Shown here: one piece after another, positions 23,340 through 31,214 of the stretch
Layout of the letters: each line of letters begins with the position of its first letter
Numbering within the stretch: position 1 is the stretch's first letter
Assembly (NCBI GenBank): GCA_021847345.1
Contig: JAJZTW010000048.1
Coordinates: forward strand, 1-32,826
Source of the DNA: Pseudomonadota bacterium
Lineage (GTDB): Bacteria > Pseudomonadota > Gammaproteobacteria > Burkholderiales > Burkholderiaceae_C
Reading direction: 5' to 3'
Length of the DNA: 32,826 nucleotides
Notes under the pieces: model-generated
Told to the model about the DNA's origin: nothing
The model's input: only the letters and a program-made list of their open reading frames with translations
Databases searched by the model: none
Made by a program: the position numbers and the translations under genes

Positions 23340-23837
23340 TTGCTGCTGCCGAACACCTTGACCAAGAAGAGCTCACCGTCCGCGAAGGTTTCGCTCGAAT
23401 CGTTGGCGGGACACTACATTCGCCGCCTGCAGCAAATCGCGGTGGCGATTTTCCTGCAGGAAAACGAACAGCACGGACTCACTCCGGTGCAGTACGCCGC
23501 GCTGCAGGCGGTGCGCAACAGCCCCGGGCTGGACCAGCGAAGCCTCGCGCGGTCCATCGGCTTCGACACCTCGACCATCGCCGGCGTCATCGATCGCCTC
23601 GAGTCGCGTGGCCTGGTGCGCCGCAATTCCTCTCCCGACGACCGGCGCGTGCGCCTGCTGCAGGCCACCGCCGACGGCATCGAACTGCTCGATGCCGCGC
23701 TGCCCAGCGTCCTGCGCACGCAGGACCGCATTCTGGAGCCGTTGTCGCCCGCGGAGCGCGCCGAATTCCTGCGCATGCTGCATCGCCTGGTCGACGCCAA
23801 CAACGGGTTGAGCCGGGCGCCGAGTCGCGGCGGCTGA
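23340..23837 (+). CDS. MarR-family transcriptional regulator
   Basis: A winged-helix dimeric regulator of about 165 residues. LTPVQYAALQAV, the recognition helix in RSLARSIGFDTSTIAGVIDRL, the wing SSPDDRRVRLLQATADG and a C-terminal dimer helix are all clear. Such proteins are released from DNA by aromatic acids in many degradation clusters. Located directly before the importer operon, it is the best candidate to bind the palindromes at 23893 and 29165. The start is uncertain: TTG at 23340 or TTG at 23358; neither has a good Shine-Dalgarno, and no ATG fits. Confidence 0.88.
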   Translation: MLLPNTLTKKSSPSAKVSLESLAGHYIRRLQQIAVAIFLQENEQHGLTPVQYAALQAVRNSPGLDQRSLARSIGFDTSTIAGVIDRLESRGLVRRNSSPDDRRVRLLQATADGIELLDAALPSVLRTQDRILEPLSPAERAEFLRMLHRLVDANNGLSRAPSRGG

Positions 23838-23892
23838 GCCAGTCCCGAGGGAGATCGAATCAGGGTAATCCCCAATGAATCGCGGACAAATA

Positions 23893-23906
23893 ATCAGCAT
23901 ACTGAT
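23893..23906 (+). promoter_or_regulatory. MarR-type operator 1 (importer operon)
   Basis: ATCAGCATACTGAT, a 14-bp near-palindrome 50 bp before the livK ATG, differs by one base from the core of the perfect palindrome before the hydroxylase gene. It overlaps a CATACT hexamer that could be a -10, so binding would block transcription. Confidence 0.65.
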
Positions 23907-23955
23907 CGTTCGTATACACACATTACGCGATGGGCTCGCCATCCGGGAGATCGGG

Positions 23956-25122
23956 ATGAACTGGAAAATGACCTTCGGCGCCGCGGCAGCGGCTGCCGCC
24001 ATGCTCGCCAACGCGCACGCTGCCGAACCGCTGAAGATCGGCCTGATCCTGCCGATGTCGGGTCCTTTCGCGACCTACGGCTCCGAGATCAGCGACGGCG
24101 TGCAACTGTGGCTCAAGGAGCACGGCGGCATGGTCGGCGGGCGCAAGGTGGAGATCGTGCTGCGCAACGACGCGCCCGGCACTTCCGGTGACGTCGACAA
24201 ACGCCTGGCCCAGTCGCTGATCGTCAAGGACAAGGTCGACCTGCTGGCCGGCTTCGCCCTCACGCCCTCGGCCTTCGCGGTGGCACCGCTGGCCACCGAG
24301 GCCAAGGTGCCGATGGTGATCATGAACGCGGCGACCTCGTCGGTGACCACCAAGTCGCCCTACATCGTGCGCGTTTCGATGACCCTGCCGCAAAGCGCCA
24401 AGGTCATCGCCGATTGGGCCGCGAAGAACGGCGTGCACAAGGCCTTCGTGCTGGCCGCCGACTACGCACCGGGCTTCGACGCCGCCGCGCAATTCAAGAA
24501 ATCCTTCACCGCCGATGGCGGCAGCATCGTCGGCGACGTCAAGGCTCCGCTGAGCAACCCCGACTACTCACCGTACCTGCAGCGCATCAAGGCCGCCAAG
24601 CCCGACGCGGTGTTCCTGTTCCTGCCCCCGGGCGCGGGAACCATCGCGCTGATGAAGGGCTTCGTCGACCAGGGACTGCGTGCCAGCGGAATCCGGCTCA
24701 TCGGCACCGGCGACCTGACCGACGAGGCGATTCTCGACAGCCTGGGCAAGCCGGCGATCGGCGTGGTCACCGCGTTCCACTACTCCGAGGTGCACGATTC
24801 GGCGCAGAACAAGGCCTTCGTCTCGGCCTTCCGGAAGAACTGGCCGACGCTGCGCCCGGACTTCATGGCCGTGGGCGGCTACGACGGCATGCAGTTGATC
24901 GACCTGGCGCTGGCCAAGACCCACGGCAACGCCAGCGGGCCGGCCTTCATGAGCGCCGTCAAGGGCCTGCACTGGATGAGTCCGCGCGGTCCGGTGAGCA
25001 TCGATCCGGCGACCCGCGACATCGTGCAGGACGAGTACCTGCGCAAGGTGGAGATGGTCGACGGGCATTTGCAGAACGTCGAGTTCGCCACCGTCCCCAA
25101 CGTCAAGGACCCGGGCAAGTGA
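23956..25122 (+). CDS. ABC-importer periplasmic binding protein (Liv/aromatic-acid type)
   Basis: A 388-residue substrate-binding protein of the leucine/isoleucine/valine family. Signal peptide MNWKMTFGAAAAAAAMLANAHA, slightly above the quoted limit so given as residues 1-22, is cleaved before AEPLKIGLILPMSGPFATYG. Two periplasmic lobes follow with NDAPGTSGDVDKRLAQSL and APLSNPDYSPYLQRIKAAKPDAVFL. Context (gentisate pathway, shared operator) suggests an aromatic acid such as 3-hydroxybenzoate, rather than leucine. The ATG at 23956 is placed after GGGAGATCGGG; the frame from 23875 would put the operator inside the gene. Confidence 0.88.
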   Translation: MNWKMTFGAAAAAAAMLANAHAAEPLKIGLILPMSGPFATYGSEISDGVQLWLKEHGGMVGGRKVEIVLRNDAPGTSGDVDKRLAQSLIVKDKVDLLAGFALTPSAFAVAPLATEAKVPMVIMNAATSSVTTKSPYIVRVSMTLPQSAKVIADWAAKNGVHKAFVLAADYAPGFDAAAQFKKSFTADGGSIVGDVKAPLSNPDYSPYLQRIKAAKPDAVFLFLPPGAGTIALMKGFVDQGLRASGIRLIGTGDLTDEAILDSLGKPAIGVVTAFHYSEVHDSAQNKAFVSAFRKNWPTLRPDFMAVGGYDGMQLIDLALAKTHGNASGPAFMSAVKGLHWMSPRGPVSIDPATRDIVQDEYLRKVEMVDGHLQNVEFATVPNVKDPGK

Positions 25123-25180
25123 GCACGCTGCGAGCTGCGGCCGGCGCGGCCCGACAACGCGCGCACGGCGCGGCGGGCTT

Positions 25181-26041
25181 ATGTTGACCATCCTGTTCGA
25201 CGGCATCGCCGAGGGCATGCTGCTGTTCCTGCTCAGCGTGGGCCTGTCGGTGACCCTGGGCCTGATGAACTTCGTCAACCTGGCGCACGGCGCCTTCGCC
25301 ATGCTGGGGGGCTACGTCTGCGTGCTCGTGCTCGAGCGCCTGGGCATGCCCTTCGCGCTGGCCGTGGTCGCCGCGGCGCTGGCCGCGGCGCTGGCCGGGC
25401 TGGTGCTCGAGCGCGCGCTGTACCGCCGGCTGTACAAGGCCTCGCACCTCGACCAGGTGCTGTTCTCGATCGGCCTGGTGTTCATGTCGGTGGCGGCGGC
25501 CACCTACCTGTTCGGCGACCAGCAGCAGGCCTTCACGCTGCCGCGCGCGCTGCGCCGGACCTGGCATGCGCCGGGGCTCGACGTCGACGCCTACCGGCTG
25601 CTGCTGGTCGCCGCAGGCCTCGCGCTGGCCGCGTCGCTGCACGCGCTGGTCACGCGAACCCGCTTCGGCGCCAGCCTGCGCGCGGCAGTCGACAACCAGC
25701 GCGCCGCGCGCGGCCTGGGCATCGACGTCGACCGCGTGTTCGTGGCCACGTTCGCGCTGGGCTCCGGGCTGGCCGGGCTCGGCGGAGCCCTCGGCGTGCA
25801 GATGCTCGGGCTGAGCCCGGAATATCCCCTGCAATACATTGTCTACGTGCTGATCGTCGTCGCCGTCGGCGGTGCCGGCAGCATCCAGGGCTCGCTGGTC
25901 GCGTCGCTGCTGCTGGGCGTGGTCGACGTGGCCGGCAAGTACTACCTGCCGCAGCTCGGGCCCTTCCTGATCTACGCGGTGATGGTGCTGGCCCTGCTGG
26001 TGCGCCCGCAGGGCCTGTTCGGCACCCGGGTCGCCAACTGA
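25181..26041 (+). CDS. branched-chain-type ABC transporter permease LivH
   Basis: A 286-residue inner-membrane subunit with about eight helices. MLTILFDGIAEGMLLFLLSVG opens the first; NFVNLAHGAFAMLGGYV and TFALGSGLAGLGGALG (contact loop to the ATPases) are the LivH signatures, and VAVGGAGSIQGSLVASLLLG closes the permease core. It is 58 nt after the binding-protein gene, with a weak ribosome site. Second gene of the importer operon. Confidence 0.9.
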   Translation: MLTILFDGIAEGMLLFLLSVGLSVTLGLMNFVNLAHGAFAMLGGYVCVLVLERLGMPFALAVVAAALAAALAGLVLERALYRRLYKASHLDQVLFSIGLVFMSVAAATYLFGDQQQAFTLPRALRRTWHAPGLDVDAYRLLLVAAGLALAASLHALVTRTRFGASLRAAVDNQRAARGLGIDVDRVFVATFALGSGLAGLGGALGVQMLGLSPEYPLQYIVYVLIVVAVGGAGSIQGSLVASLLLGVVDVAGKYYLPQLGPFLIYAVMVLALLVRPQGLFGTRVAN

Positions 26042-26048
26042 TTCGACC

Positions 26049-27044
26049 ATGGCCAAGCCGTCCACTCTCGCTTCGTCCACCGCCTGGCTGCGCCAGGCCG
26101 CTCGCTGGCACTGGGCCGAATACGCCTTCTGGGTCGTGCCCGTGGCCGCCTACTTCCTGTTCCCCGACGACCTCGCGCTGCTGTCGCAGATCGCCATCAC
26201 GGCCCTGTTCGCGCTGTCTCTCGACCTGGTGCTGGGAGTCGCCGGCATCATCTCCCTCGGCCAGGCGGCGTTCTTCGGCATCGGCGCCTACATCGCCGGC
26301 CTGATCGCGCTGCACGGCTGGAGCGATCCATTGCTCGGCCTGGCGGCCGCCGCGGCCGGCAGCGCGGCCTTCGGCTTCGCGACCAGTTTCCTGGTGCTGC
26401 GCGGCGCCGACCTCACGCGCCTGATGGTGACCCTGGGACTGGCGCTGCTGCTGTACGCGGTGGCCAACCAGTACACCAGCCTGACCGGCGGCCTGGACGG
26501 GCTGCAGGGCATCGACGTGGCGCCGCTGCTCGGCCGCTTCGCCTTCGGGCTGTACGGCAGGGCGGCCTACATCTACTGCACGGTGGTGCTGTTCCTGGCG
26601 TTCTGGGCGGTGCGCCGCCTGGTCCATTCACCGTTCGGGCTGTCGCTGCGCGGCCTGCAGCTCAATGCGCGGCGCGTTCCCGCGCTGGGCATGTCGGTGC
26701 GAGCGCGCCTGGTGGCCGCCTACACCGTGGGCGCTGCGCTGGCCGGCATCGCCGGTGCCTTGCTGACCCAGACCACGCAGTTCGTGTCCATCGACGTGCT
26801 CAGCTTCGAGCGCTCCGCCGACGTGCTGCTGATGGTGGTGCTGGGCGGCACCGGGACTCTGTACGGCGCGATGCTCGGTGCCGCCGTGTTCATGCTGGTG
26901 CACAACATGCTGTCCAACCTCAACCCCCAGTACTGGCAGTTCTGGATGGGCGCCGCGCTGGTGCTGGTGGTCATGCTGGCGCGAGGCGGCATCGTCGGCG
27001 GGCTGCGCCAGGCGGCGCAGCGCCCTTGGTGGAGGTCGCGATGA
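26049..27044 (+). CDS. branched-chain-type ABC transporter permease LivM
   Basis: A 331-residue second membrane subunit. LDLVLGVAGIISLGQAAFFGIGAY is the LivM motif (core GIISLGQAAF), with AYTVGAALAGIAGALL as the ATPase-contact loop and VVLGGTGTLYGAMLGAAVF near the end. Seven nt separate it from livH. Its stop overlaps the livG start as ATGA, so translation of the ATPase is coupled to it. Confidence 0.9.
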   Translation: MAKPSTLASSTAWLRQAARWHWAEYAFWVVPVAAYFLFPDDLALLSQIAITALFALSLDLVLGVAGIISLGQAAFFGIGAYIAGLIALHGWSDPLLGLAAAAAGSAAFGFATSFLVLRGADLTRLMVTLGLALLLYAVANQYTSLTGGLDGLQGIDVAPLLGRFAFGLYGRAAYIYCTVVLFLAFWAVRRLVHSPFGLSLRGLQLNARRVPALGMSVRARLVAAYTVGAALAGIAGALLTQTTQFVSIDVLSFERSADVLLMVVLGGTGTLYGAMLGAAVFMLVHNMLSNLNPQYWQFWMGAALVLVVMLARGGIVGGLRQAAQRPWWRSR

Positions 27045-27799
27045 GCCCGCTGCCGGCGCTGCAGACGCGCAACCTGGTCAAGCGCTTCGGCGGCTTCACG
27101 GCGACCAACGACGTCAGCCTGAGCCTGGCCGCCGGCGCGCGCCACGCATTGATCGGGCCGAACGGCGCCGGCAAGACCACGCTGATCCACCTGCTCAGCG
27201 GCTACCTCGAGCCCAGCGCCGGGCAGGTTCTGCTCGACGGGAGCGACGTCACCCGCCTGCCCCAGCACCAGCGCGTGGCGCGCGGGCTGGCGCGTACCTT
27301 CCAGATCAACAGCCTGTTTCCCGATCTCAGCGTGCTCGAGAGCGTGGTCCTTCCGGTGGCGCAGCGGCGCGGCCTGGGCGCGCGCTTCTGGCGCGCCGTC
27401 GGCTCCCACGCGCAGGCCGTGGACGAGGCCGCCGAGCTGCTGCAGACCCTGGGCCTGCTCGACGTGGCGCGCCGGCCCGCGCGCGAGCTGGCCTACGGGC
27501 GCCAGCGCCTGCTGGAAATCGCGCTGGCGCTGGCGCTGCGCCCGCGCGTGCTGCTGCTCGACGAGCCCGCCGCCGGAGTACCCACGGGGGAGAGCCGGGC
27601 GTTGTTCGAGATCATCGCCCAGCTTCCGCGCGACGTCACCATCGTGCTGATCGAGCACGACATGGACCTGGTGTTTCGCTTCGCGGAGCGCATTTCGGTG
27701 CTGGTCAACGGGGCCGTGCTGACCGAGGGAACTCCCGAGCAGATCGCACAGGACCCGCAGGTGCGCGAGGTCTACCTGGGGAGCTCGCTGCATGCCTAG
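27041..27799 (+). CDS. branched-chain-type ABC transporter ATPase LivG
   Basis: A 252-residue cytoplasmic ATPase. Walker A GPNGAGKTT (about residues 40-48), Q-loop RTFQINSLF, the signature region ELAYGRQRLLEIALAL in place of the common LSGGQ, and Walker B VLLLDEPAAG followed by H-loop IEHDMD. The start at 27041 is set by GGAGG at 27031-27035. Overlaps livM by 4 nt and livF by 8 nt. Confidence 0.92.
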   Translation: MSPLPALQTRNLVKRFGGFTATNDVSLSLAAGARHALIGPNGAGKTTLIHLLSGYLEPSAGQVLLDGSDVTRLPQHQRVARGLARTFQINSLFPDLSVLESVVLPVAQRRGLGARFWRAVGSHAQAVDEAAELLQTLGLLDVARRPARELAYGRQRLLEIALALALRPRVLLLDEPAAGVPTGESRALFEIIAQLPRDVTIVLIEHDMDLVFRFAERISVLVNGAVLTEGTPEQIAQDPQVREVYLGSSLHA

Positions 27800-28499
27800 G
27801 AGCCTGGAAGTCGAGGACCTGTGGGCCGGCTACGGCAGCGGCATGGTGCTGCAGGGCGTGGGTTTTTCGCTGGACAGCGCCGGCAGCCTGGCGCTGCTGG
27901 GGCGCAACGGCATGGGCAAGACCACGCTGCTGGCGACGCTCATGGGGGCCACCCGCCAGTCGCGAGGCAGCATTCGCCTGGCCGGGCGTGAGCTGTCCGG
28001 GGTGGCGGGGTTCCGGCGCGCGCGCGCCGGACTCGGCTGGGTGCCGCAGGAGCGCGACATCTTCCCGTCGCTGAGCGTGGAGGAGAACCTGCGCGTCGTG
28101 GCGCGGCGCGGGCCCTGGGACCTGACGCGGGTGTACGCGATGTTCCCGCGGCTTCGCGAACGTCGTGCCAACCTGGGCAACCAGCTGTCGGGCGGCGAGC
28201 AGCAGATGCTGGCCATGGGGCGCGCGCTGATGCTCAACCCGCGCATCCTGCTGCTCGACGAGCCGCTGGAGGGCCTGGCCCCGCTGATCCGCGAGGAACT
28301 GCTGGCTTCGATCGCGCAGATGAGCCAGGCGTCGGAAATGGCCATGATCCTGGTCGAGCAGCATGCGTGGCAGATCCTGCCCATCACGCAACAGGCGCTG
28401 GTGCTCGAGCGCGGCAAGGTCGTGCACCAGGGAAGCAGCGAGGCGCTGCTGGCCGAACCCGCCACGCTCGAGCGCTGGCTCGGCGTGACGGGCCATTGA
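27792..28499 (+). CDS. branched-chain-type ABC transporter ATPase LivF
   Basis: A 235-residue second ATPase. Walker A GRNGMGKTT, Q-loop WVPQERDIFPSLSVEENL, signature LSGGEQQMLAMGRAL and Walker B ILLLDEPLEGLAP are complete; the H-loop is VEQHAW. It overlaps the livG end by 8 nt, so the two are coupled. It ends 22 nt before the hemerythrin-like gene. Confidence 0.92.
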   Translation: MPRSLEVEDLWAGYGSGMVLQGVGFSLDSAGSLALLGRNGMGKTTLLATLMGATRQSRGSIRLAGRELSGVAGFRRARAGLGWVPQERDIFPSLSVEENLRVVARRGPWDLTRVYAMFPRLRERRANLGNQLSGGEQQMLAMGRALMLNPRILLLDEPLEGLAPLIREELLASIAQMSQASEMAMILVEQHAWQILPITQQALVLERGKVVHQGSSEALLAEPATLERWLGVTGH

Positions 28500-28521
28500 C
28501 AGGCAAGGGGAGCGCAAAGCC

Positions 28522-29118
28522 ATGAGTACGCGGCAACAGGTGGTCGGCGCGATCCTCGGCGAGCATCGTGCGTTGTCGGCGGTGATCGAGGCCTTGCGCC
28601 ACGTCGCGCAGGCGCTCGAGCAGGGCTCGCTGAAGCCCGACTACGTCATGCTCTGGTCGCTGATCTACTACATCGACCAGTACCCGGAGACCCATCACCA
28701 TCCGATGGAGGAACAGGCCCTGTTTCCCGCCGTGCGTGCCCGGACCCCGGATCTCGACGAGGTGCTCGACGAGCTCGGGCGCCAGCACGGTGCCAGCCGC
28801 GCGCACCTCGACGAGCTGCGCGCGCTGCTGGGCAACATGGAGGCCGGCATCCCGGGTGCGCGCAGCGCCTTCGCCGCCAAGGCGTCCAGCTACGCGGGCT
28901 TCCATCAACGCCACATGCTGCTGGAGGAGAGCCGCGTGCTGCCCACCGCCATCGAGCTGCTGCGCGAGCAGGACTGGGAGGCGCTGCTGCCGCGCGTGCA
29001 GCAGCGCGCCGACCCGCTGGACGGCCACGCGGTGAACAGCGACCCGTGGTTTCGCGAGTTCTTCCGCCGACTCGTGGCCATCGTCCCGCAGCCCTGGGGG
29101 CTCGGCGCGCCGCGCTGA
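28522..29118 (+). CDS. hemerythrin-like HHE-domain protein
   Basis: A 198-residue cytoplasmic four-helix protein with ligand-type residues His15 (GEHRAL), a His58-His60/Glu63-64 cluster (ETHHHPMEEQALFP), HGASRAHLDEL and FHQRHMLLEESRVLP, the H-HxxxE-H-HxxxE pattern of hemerythrin-like di-iron proteins. Such proteins sense or bind O2, NO or iron. It follows the importer operon by 22 nt behind GGGGAGC, so it is probably cotranscribed with it. A role in supplying iron or protecting Fe(II) gentisate dioxygenase is a guess. Confidence 0.85.
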   Translation: MSTRQQVVGAILGEHRALSAVIEALRHVAQALEQGSLKPDYVMLWSLIYYIDQYPETHHHPMEEQALFPAVRARTPDLDEVLDELGRQHGASRAHLDELRALLGNMEAGIPGARSAFAAKASSYAGFHQRHMLLEESRVLPTAIELLREQDWEALLPRVQQRADPLDGHAVNSDPWFREFFRRLVAIVPQPWGLGAPR

Positions 29119-29164
29119 GCCGCTCGCCCGGGCGGGTTCCGGGGAATTCATCAATTTTGCAAGG

Positions 29165-29188
29165 TGATCATCAGTATACTGATGATCA
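29165..29188 (+). promoter_or_regulatory. MarR-type operator 2 (hydroxylase operon)
   Basis: A perfect 24-bp palindrome centred on ATCAGTATACTGAT, 20 bp before the hydroxylase ATG and immediately ahead of AGGAGGAG. A TATACT hexamer (29175-29180, five matches to the -10 consensus) lies in its centre. A bound dimer would cover the promoter. Confidence 0.75.
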
Positions 29189-29207
29189 GCACGATCCAGG
29201 AGGAGTC

Positions 29208-30407
29208 ATGAACAAGGTTGCGAACGCAGGAACCATGCTGGTGGCGGGTGGAGGCATCGGCGGCCTGGCCGCGGCGCTGGCGCTGGCCCGGCGCGGGTTC
29301 TCGGTCAAGGTGCTCGAGCAGTCGCCGCAGATCGGGGAGATCGGCGCCGGCATCCAGCTCGGGCCGAACGCCTTCAACGCGCTGGACGCGCTCGGCGTGG
29401 GGGAGCGTGCGCGTGCGCGCGCCGTCTACACCGACTGCATGGTGATGCACGACGCCATCGATGGCTCGCTGGTCGGGCGAATTCCCACCGGCGCGGAGTT
29501 CCTCGAACGCTTCGGCAACCCCTACGCGGTGATCCACCGCGTGGACATCCACGGTTCGCTGCTCGAGGGCGTGCAGCAAAGCCGCGACGTCGAGTTGCTG
29601 ACCTCGACCCGCATCGAGCGCGTCGAGCAGGACGAGACCGGCGTGTCGGTGATCGACCAGCACGGCAAGGTGCATCGCGGCGACGCGCTCATCGGCGCCG
29701 ACGGCGTCAAGTCCGTGGTGCGCGAGGCCTACGTCGGCGACCCGGCCCGGGTCACCGGCCACGTGGTGTATCGCGCCGTGGTCGACAGGAACGAGTTCCC
29801 GGCCGACCTGCAGTGGAACGCCGCCAGCATCTGGGTCGGCCCCAACTGCCACCTGGTGCACTATCCACTGCGCGGCGGGGAGCAGTACAACGTGGTGGTC
29901 ACGTTCCACAGTCGCCAGCAGGAGCAGTGGGGCGTCACCGAGGGAAGCCGCGAGGAAGTGCAGAGCTACTTCCAGGAGGTGTGCCCGCAGGCGCGCCAGC
30001 TGATCGACATGCCCAAGAGCTGGAAGCGCTGGGCGACCGCCGATCGCGAGCCCATCGGCACCTGGAGCTTCGGCCGCGTGACCCTGCTGGGGGATGCCGC
30101 GCATCCGACCACGCAGTACATGGCCCAGGGCGCATGCATGGCCATCGAGGACGCCGTGACCCTGGGCGAGGCGCTGCGCGAGCACGACAACGCCATCGCG
30201 CCGGCCTTCGAGCTGTACCAGCGTTCGCGCGTCGCGCGCACCGCGCGCATCGTGCTGTCCAGCCGGGAAATGGGGCGCATCTACCACGCCAAGGGGGTCG
30301 AGCGCCTGGTGCGCAACGATCTCTGGAAGGGCCGCAGCACCCAGGGCTTCTACGACGCCATGCAATGGCTGTACGGCTGGCGCATCGAGAACTGCCTCGC
30401 CCGTTGA
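29208..30407 (+). CDS. 3-hydroxybenzoate 6-hydroxylase (FAD monooxygenase)
   Basis: Single-component flavoprotein hydroxylase, 399 residues, converting 3-hydroxybenzoate to gentisate with NAD(P)H and O2. Residues 12-22 hold the FAD Rossmann motif AGGGIGGLAAAL; the second FAD motif is LLGDAAHPTTQYMAQGACMAIEDA (core GDAAHP, about residue 290), whose QYMAQGACMAIEDA part is characteristic of MhbM/NagX/XlnD enzymes. Strong ribosome site AGGAGGAG. The following three genes finish the gentisate route, which fixes the assignment; salicylate 5-hydroxylase is a different, multicomponent enzyme. Confidence 0.9.
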   Translation: MNKVANAGTMLVAGGGIGGLAAALALARRGFSVKVLEQSPQIGEIGAGIQLGPNAFNALDALGVGERARARAVYTDCMVMHDAIDGSLVGRIPTGAEFLERFGNPYAVIHRVDIHGSLLEGVQQSRDVELLTSTRIERVEQDETGVSVIDQHGKVHRGDALIGADGVKSVVREAYVGDPARVTGHVVYRAVVDRNEFPADLQWNAASIWVGPNCHLVHYPLRGGEQYNVVVTFHSRQQEQWGVTEGSREEVQSYFQEVCPQARQLIDMPKSWKRWATADREPIGTWSFGRVTLLGDAAHPTTQYMAQGACMAIEDAVTLGEALREHDNAIAPAFELYQRSRVARTARIVLSSREMGRIYHAKGVERLVRNDLWKGRSTQGFYDAMQWLYGWRIENCLAR

Positions 30408-30486
30408 CCGACCGGCCCTGGCGGACTCGCAGGTCGCGCTCCAGGGCTGTTGCCTGTTGTCCCCCTTACCCCCTGAAGGACCCCCG

Positions 30487-31194
30487 ATGAGTTCCTCCAC
30501 CTATCTCTGGACCCCGCCGAGCACGCCCTCGGTCGCCGTGCGCGGGCGCGCCGAGCGCGCCCCCGTCAACCGCCTGTTCTTCGTCGGGCGCAACTACCAC
30601 GCCCATGCCGCCGAGATGGGGCGCCCGGTCGACAAGTCGGCCGAGCAGCCCTTTTACTTCACCAAGTCGCCCTCCACGCTGGTGGAGTCGGGCGCTACCG
30701 TGCCGTACCCGCCTCGCACCGCCAACTACCACTACGAGATGGAACTGGTGGTGCTCATCGGCAAGCCCGGCTTTCGCGTGGCCGAGGCGCAGGCGCACGA
30801 GTTGATCCACGGCTACGCCTGCGGCCTGGATATGACCCGCCGCGACCTGCAGCTCCAGGCGCGCGACAAGGGCCGCCCCTGGGATACCGGCAAGGACATC
30901 GAGCAAGGCTCGGTGCTGTCGGAAATCGTGCCCATGCCCGGGGTGGTGATCGAGCGCGGCGCCATCGAGCTGCGGGTCAATGGCCAGGTACGCCAGCACT
31001 CCGACGTGGACAAGCTGATCTGGAACATCCGCGAACTGATTGCCGATCTGTCGACCCTGTACCACCTGCAGCCCGGCGACCTGATCTACACCGGCACTCC
31101 CGAGGGAGTCGGGCCGGTGCAGCCCGGCGACCGCCTCGAGGGCAGCGTGGCCGGCGTCGGCGAGATCGCGCTGAGCGTCGGCGCGCCCGAATGA
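30487..31194 (+). CDS. fumarylpyruvate hydrolase (FAH family)
   Basis: Metal-dependent hydrolase that splits fumarylpyruvate to fumarate and pyruvate, the last gentisate-pathway step. The 235-residue FAH fold has RLFFVGRNYHAHAAEMG, FYFTKSPSTLV, metal ligands in YEMELVVLIG, and GLDMTRRDLQ plus GDLIYTGTPEGVGPV. The ATG at 30487 follows TGAAGGACCCCC with an AAGGA site. Gap of 79 nt to the hydroxylase shows no separate promoter. Its stop overlaps an alternative start of the dioxygenase gene. Confidence 0.88.
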   Translation: MSSSTYLWTPPSTPSVAVRGRAERAPVNRLFFVGRNYHAHAAEMGRPVDKSAEQPFYFTKSPSTLVESGATVPYPPRTANYHYEMELVVLIGKPGFRVAEAQAHELIHGYACGLDMTRRDLQLQARDKGRPWDTGKDIEQGSVLSEIVPMPGVVIERGAIELRVNGQVRQHSDVDKLIWNIRELIADLSTLYHLQPGDLIYTGTPEGVGPVQPGDRLEGSVAGVGEIALSVGAPE

Positions 31195-31214
31195 GCCTGC
31201 CAGGAGACATTGCC

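Noticed and set aside
23956..25122. Calling the importer a branched-chain amino-acid transporter
   Set aside because: Subunit families do match, but the operator sharing and gentisate genes point to an aromatic acid; the gene symbols were left empty.
31191..31214. ATG at 31191 as the gentisate dioxygenase start
   Set aside because: It overlaps the hydrolase stop as ATGA, but AGGAGA is correctly placed for the ATG at 31215, and the extra eight residues are not typical. Kept as alternative.
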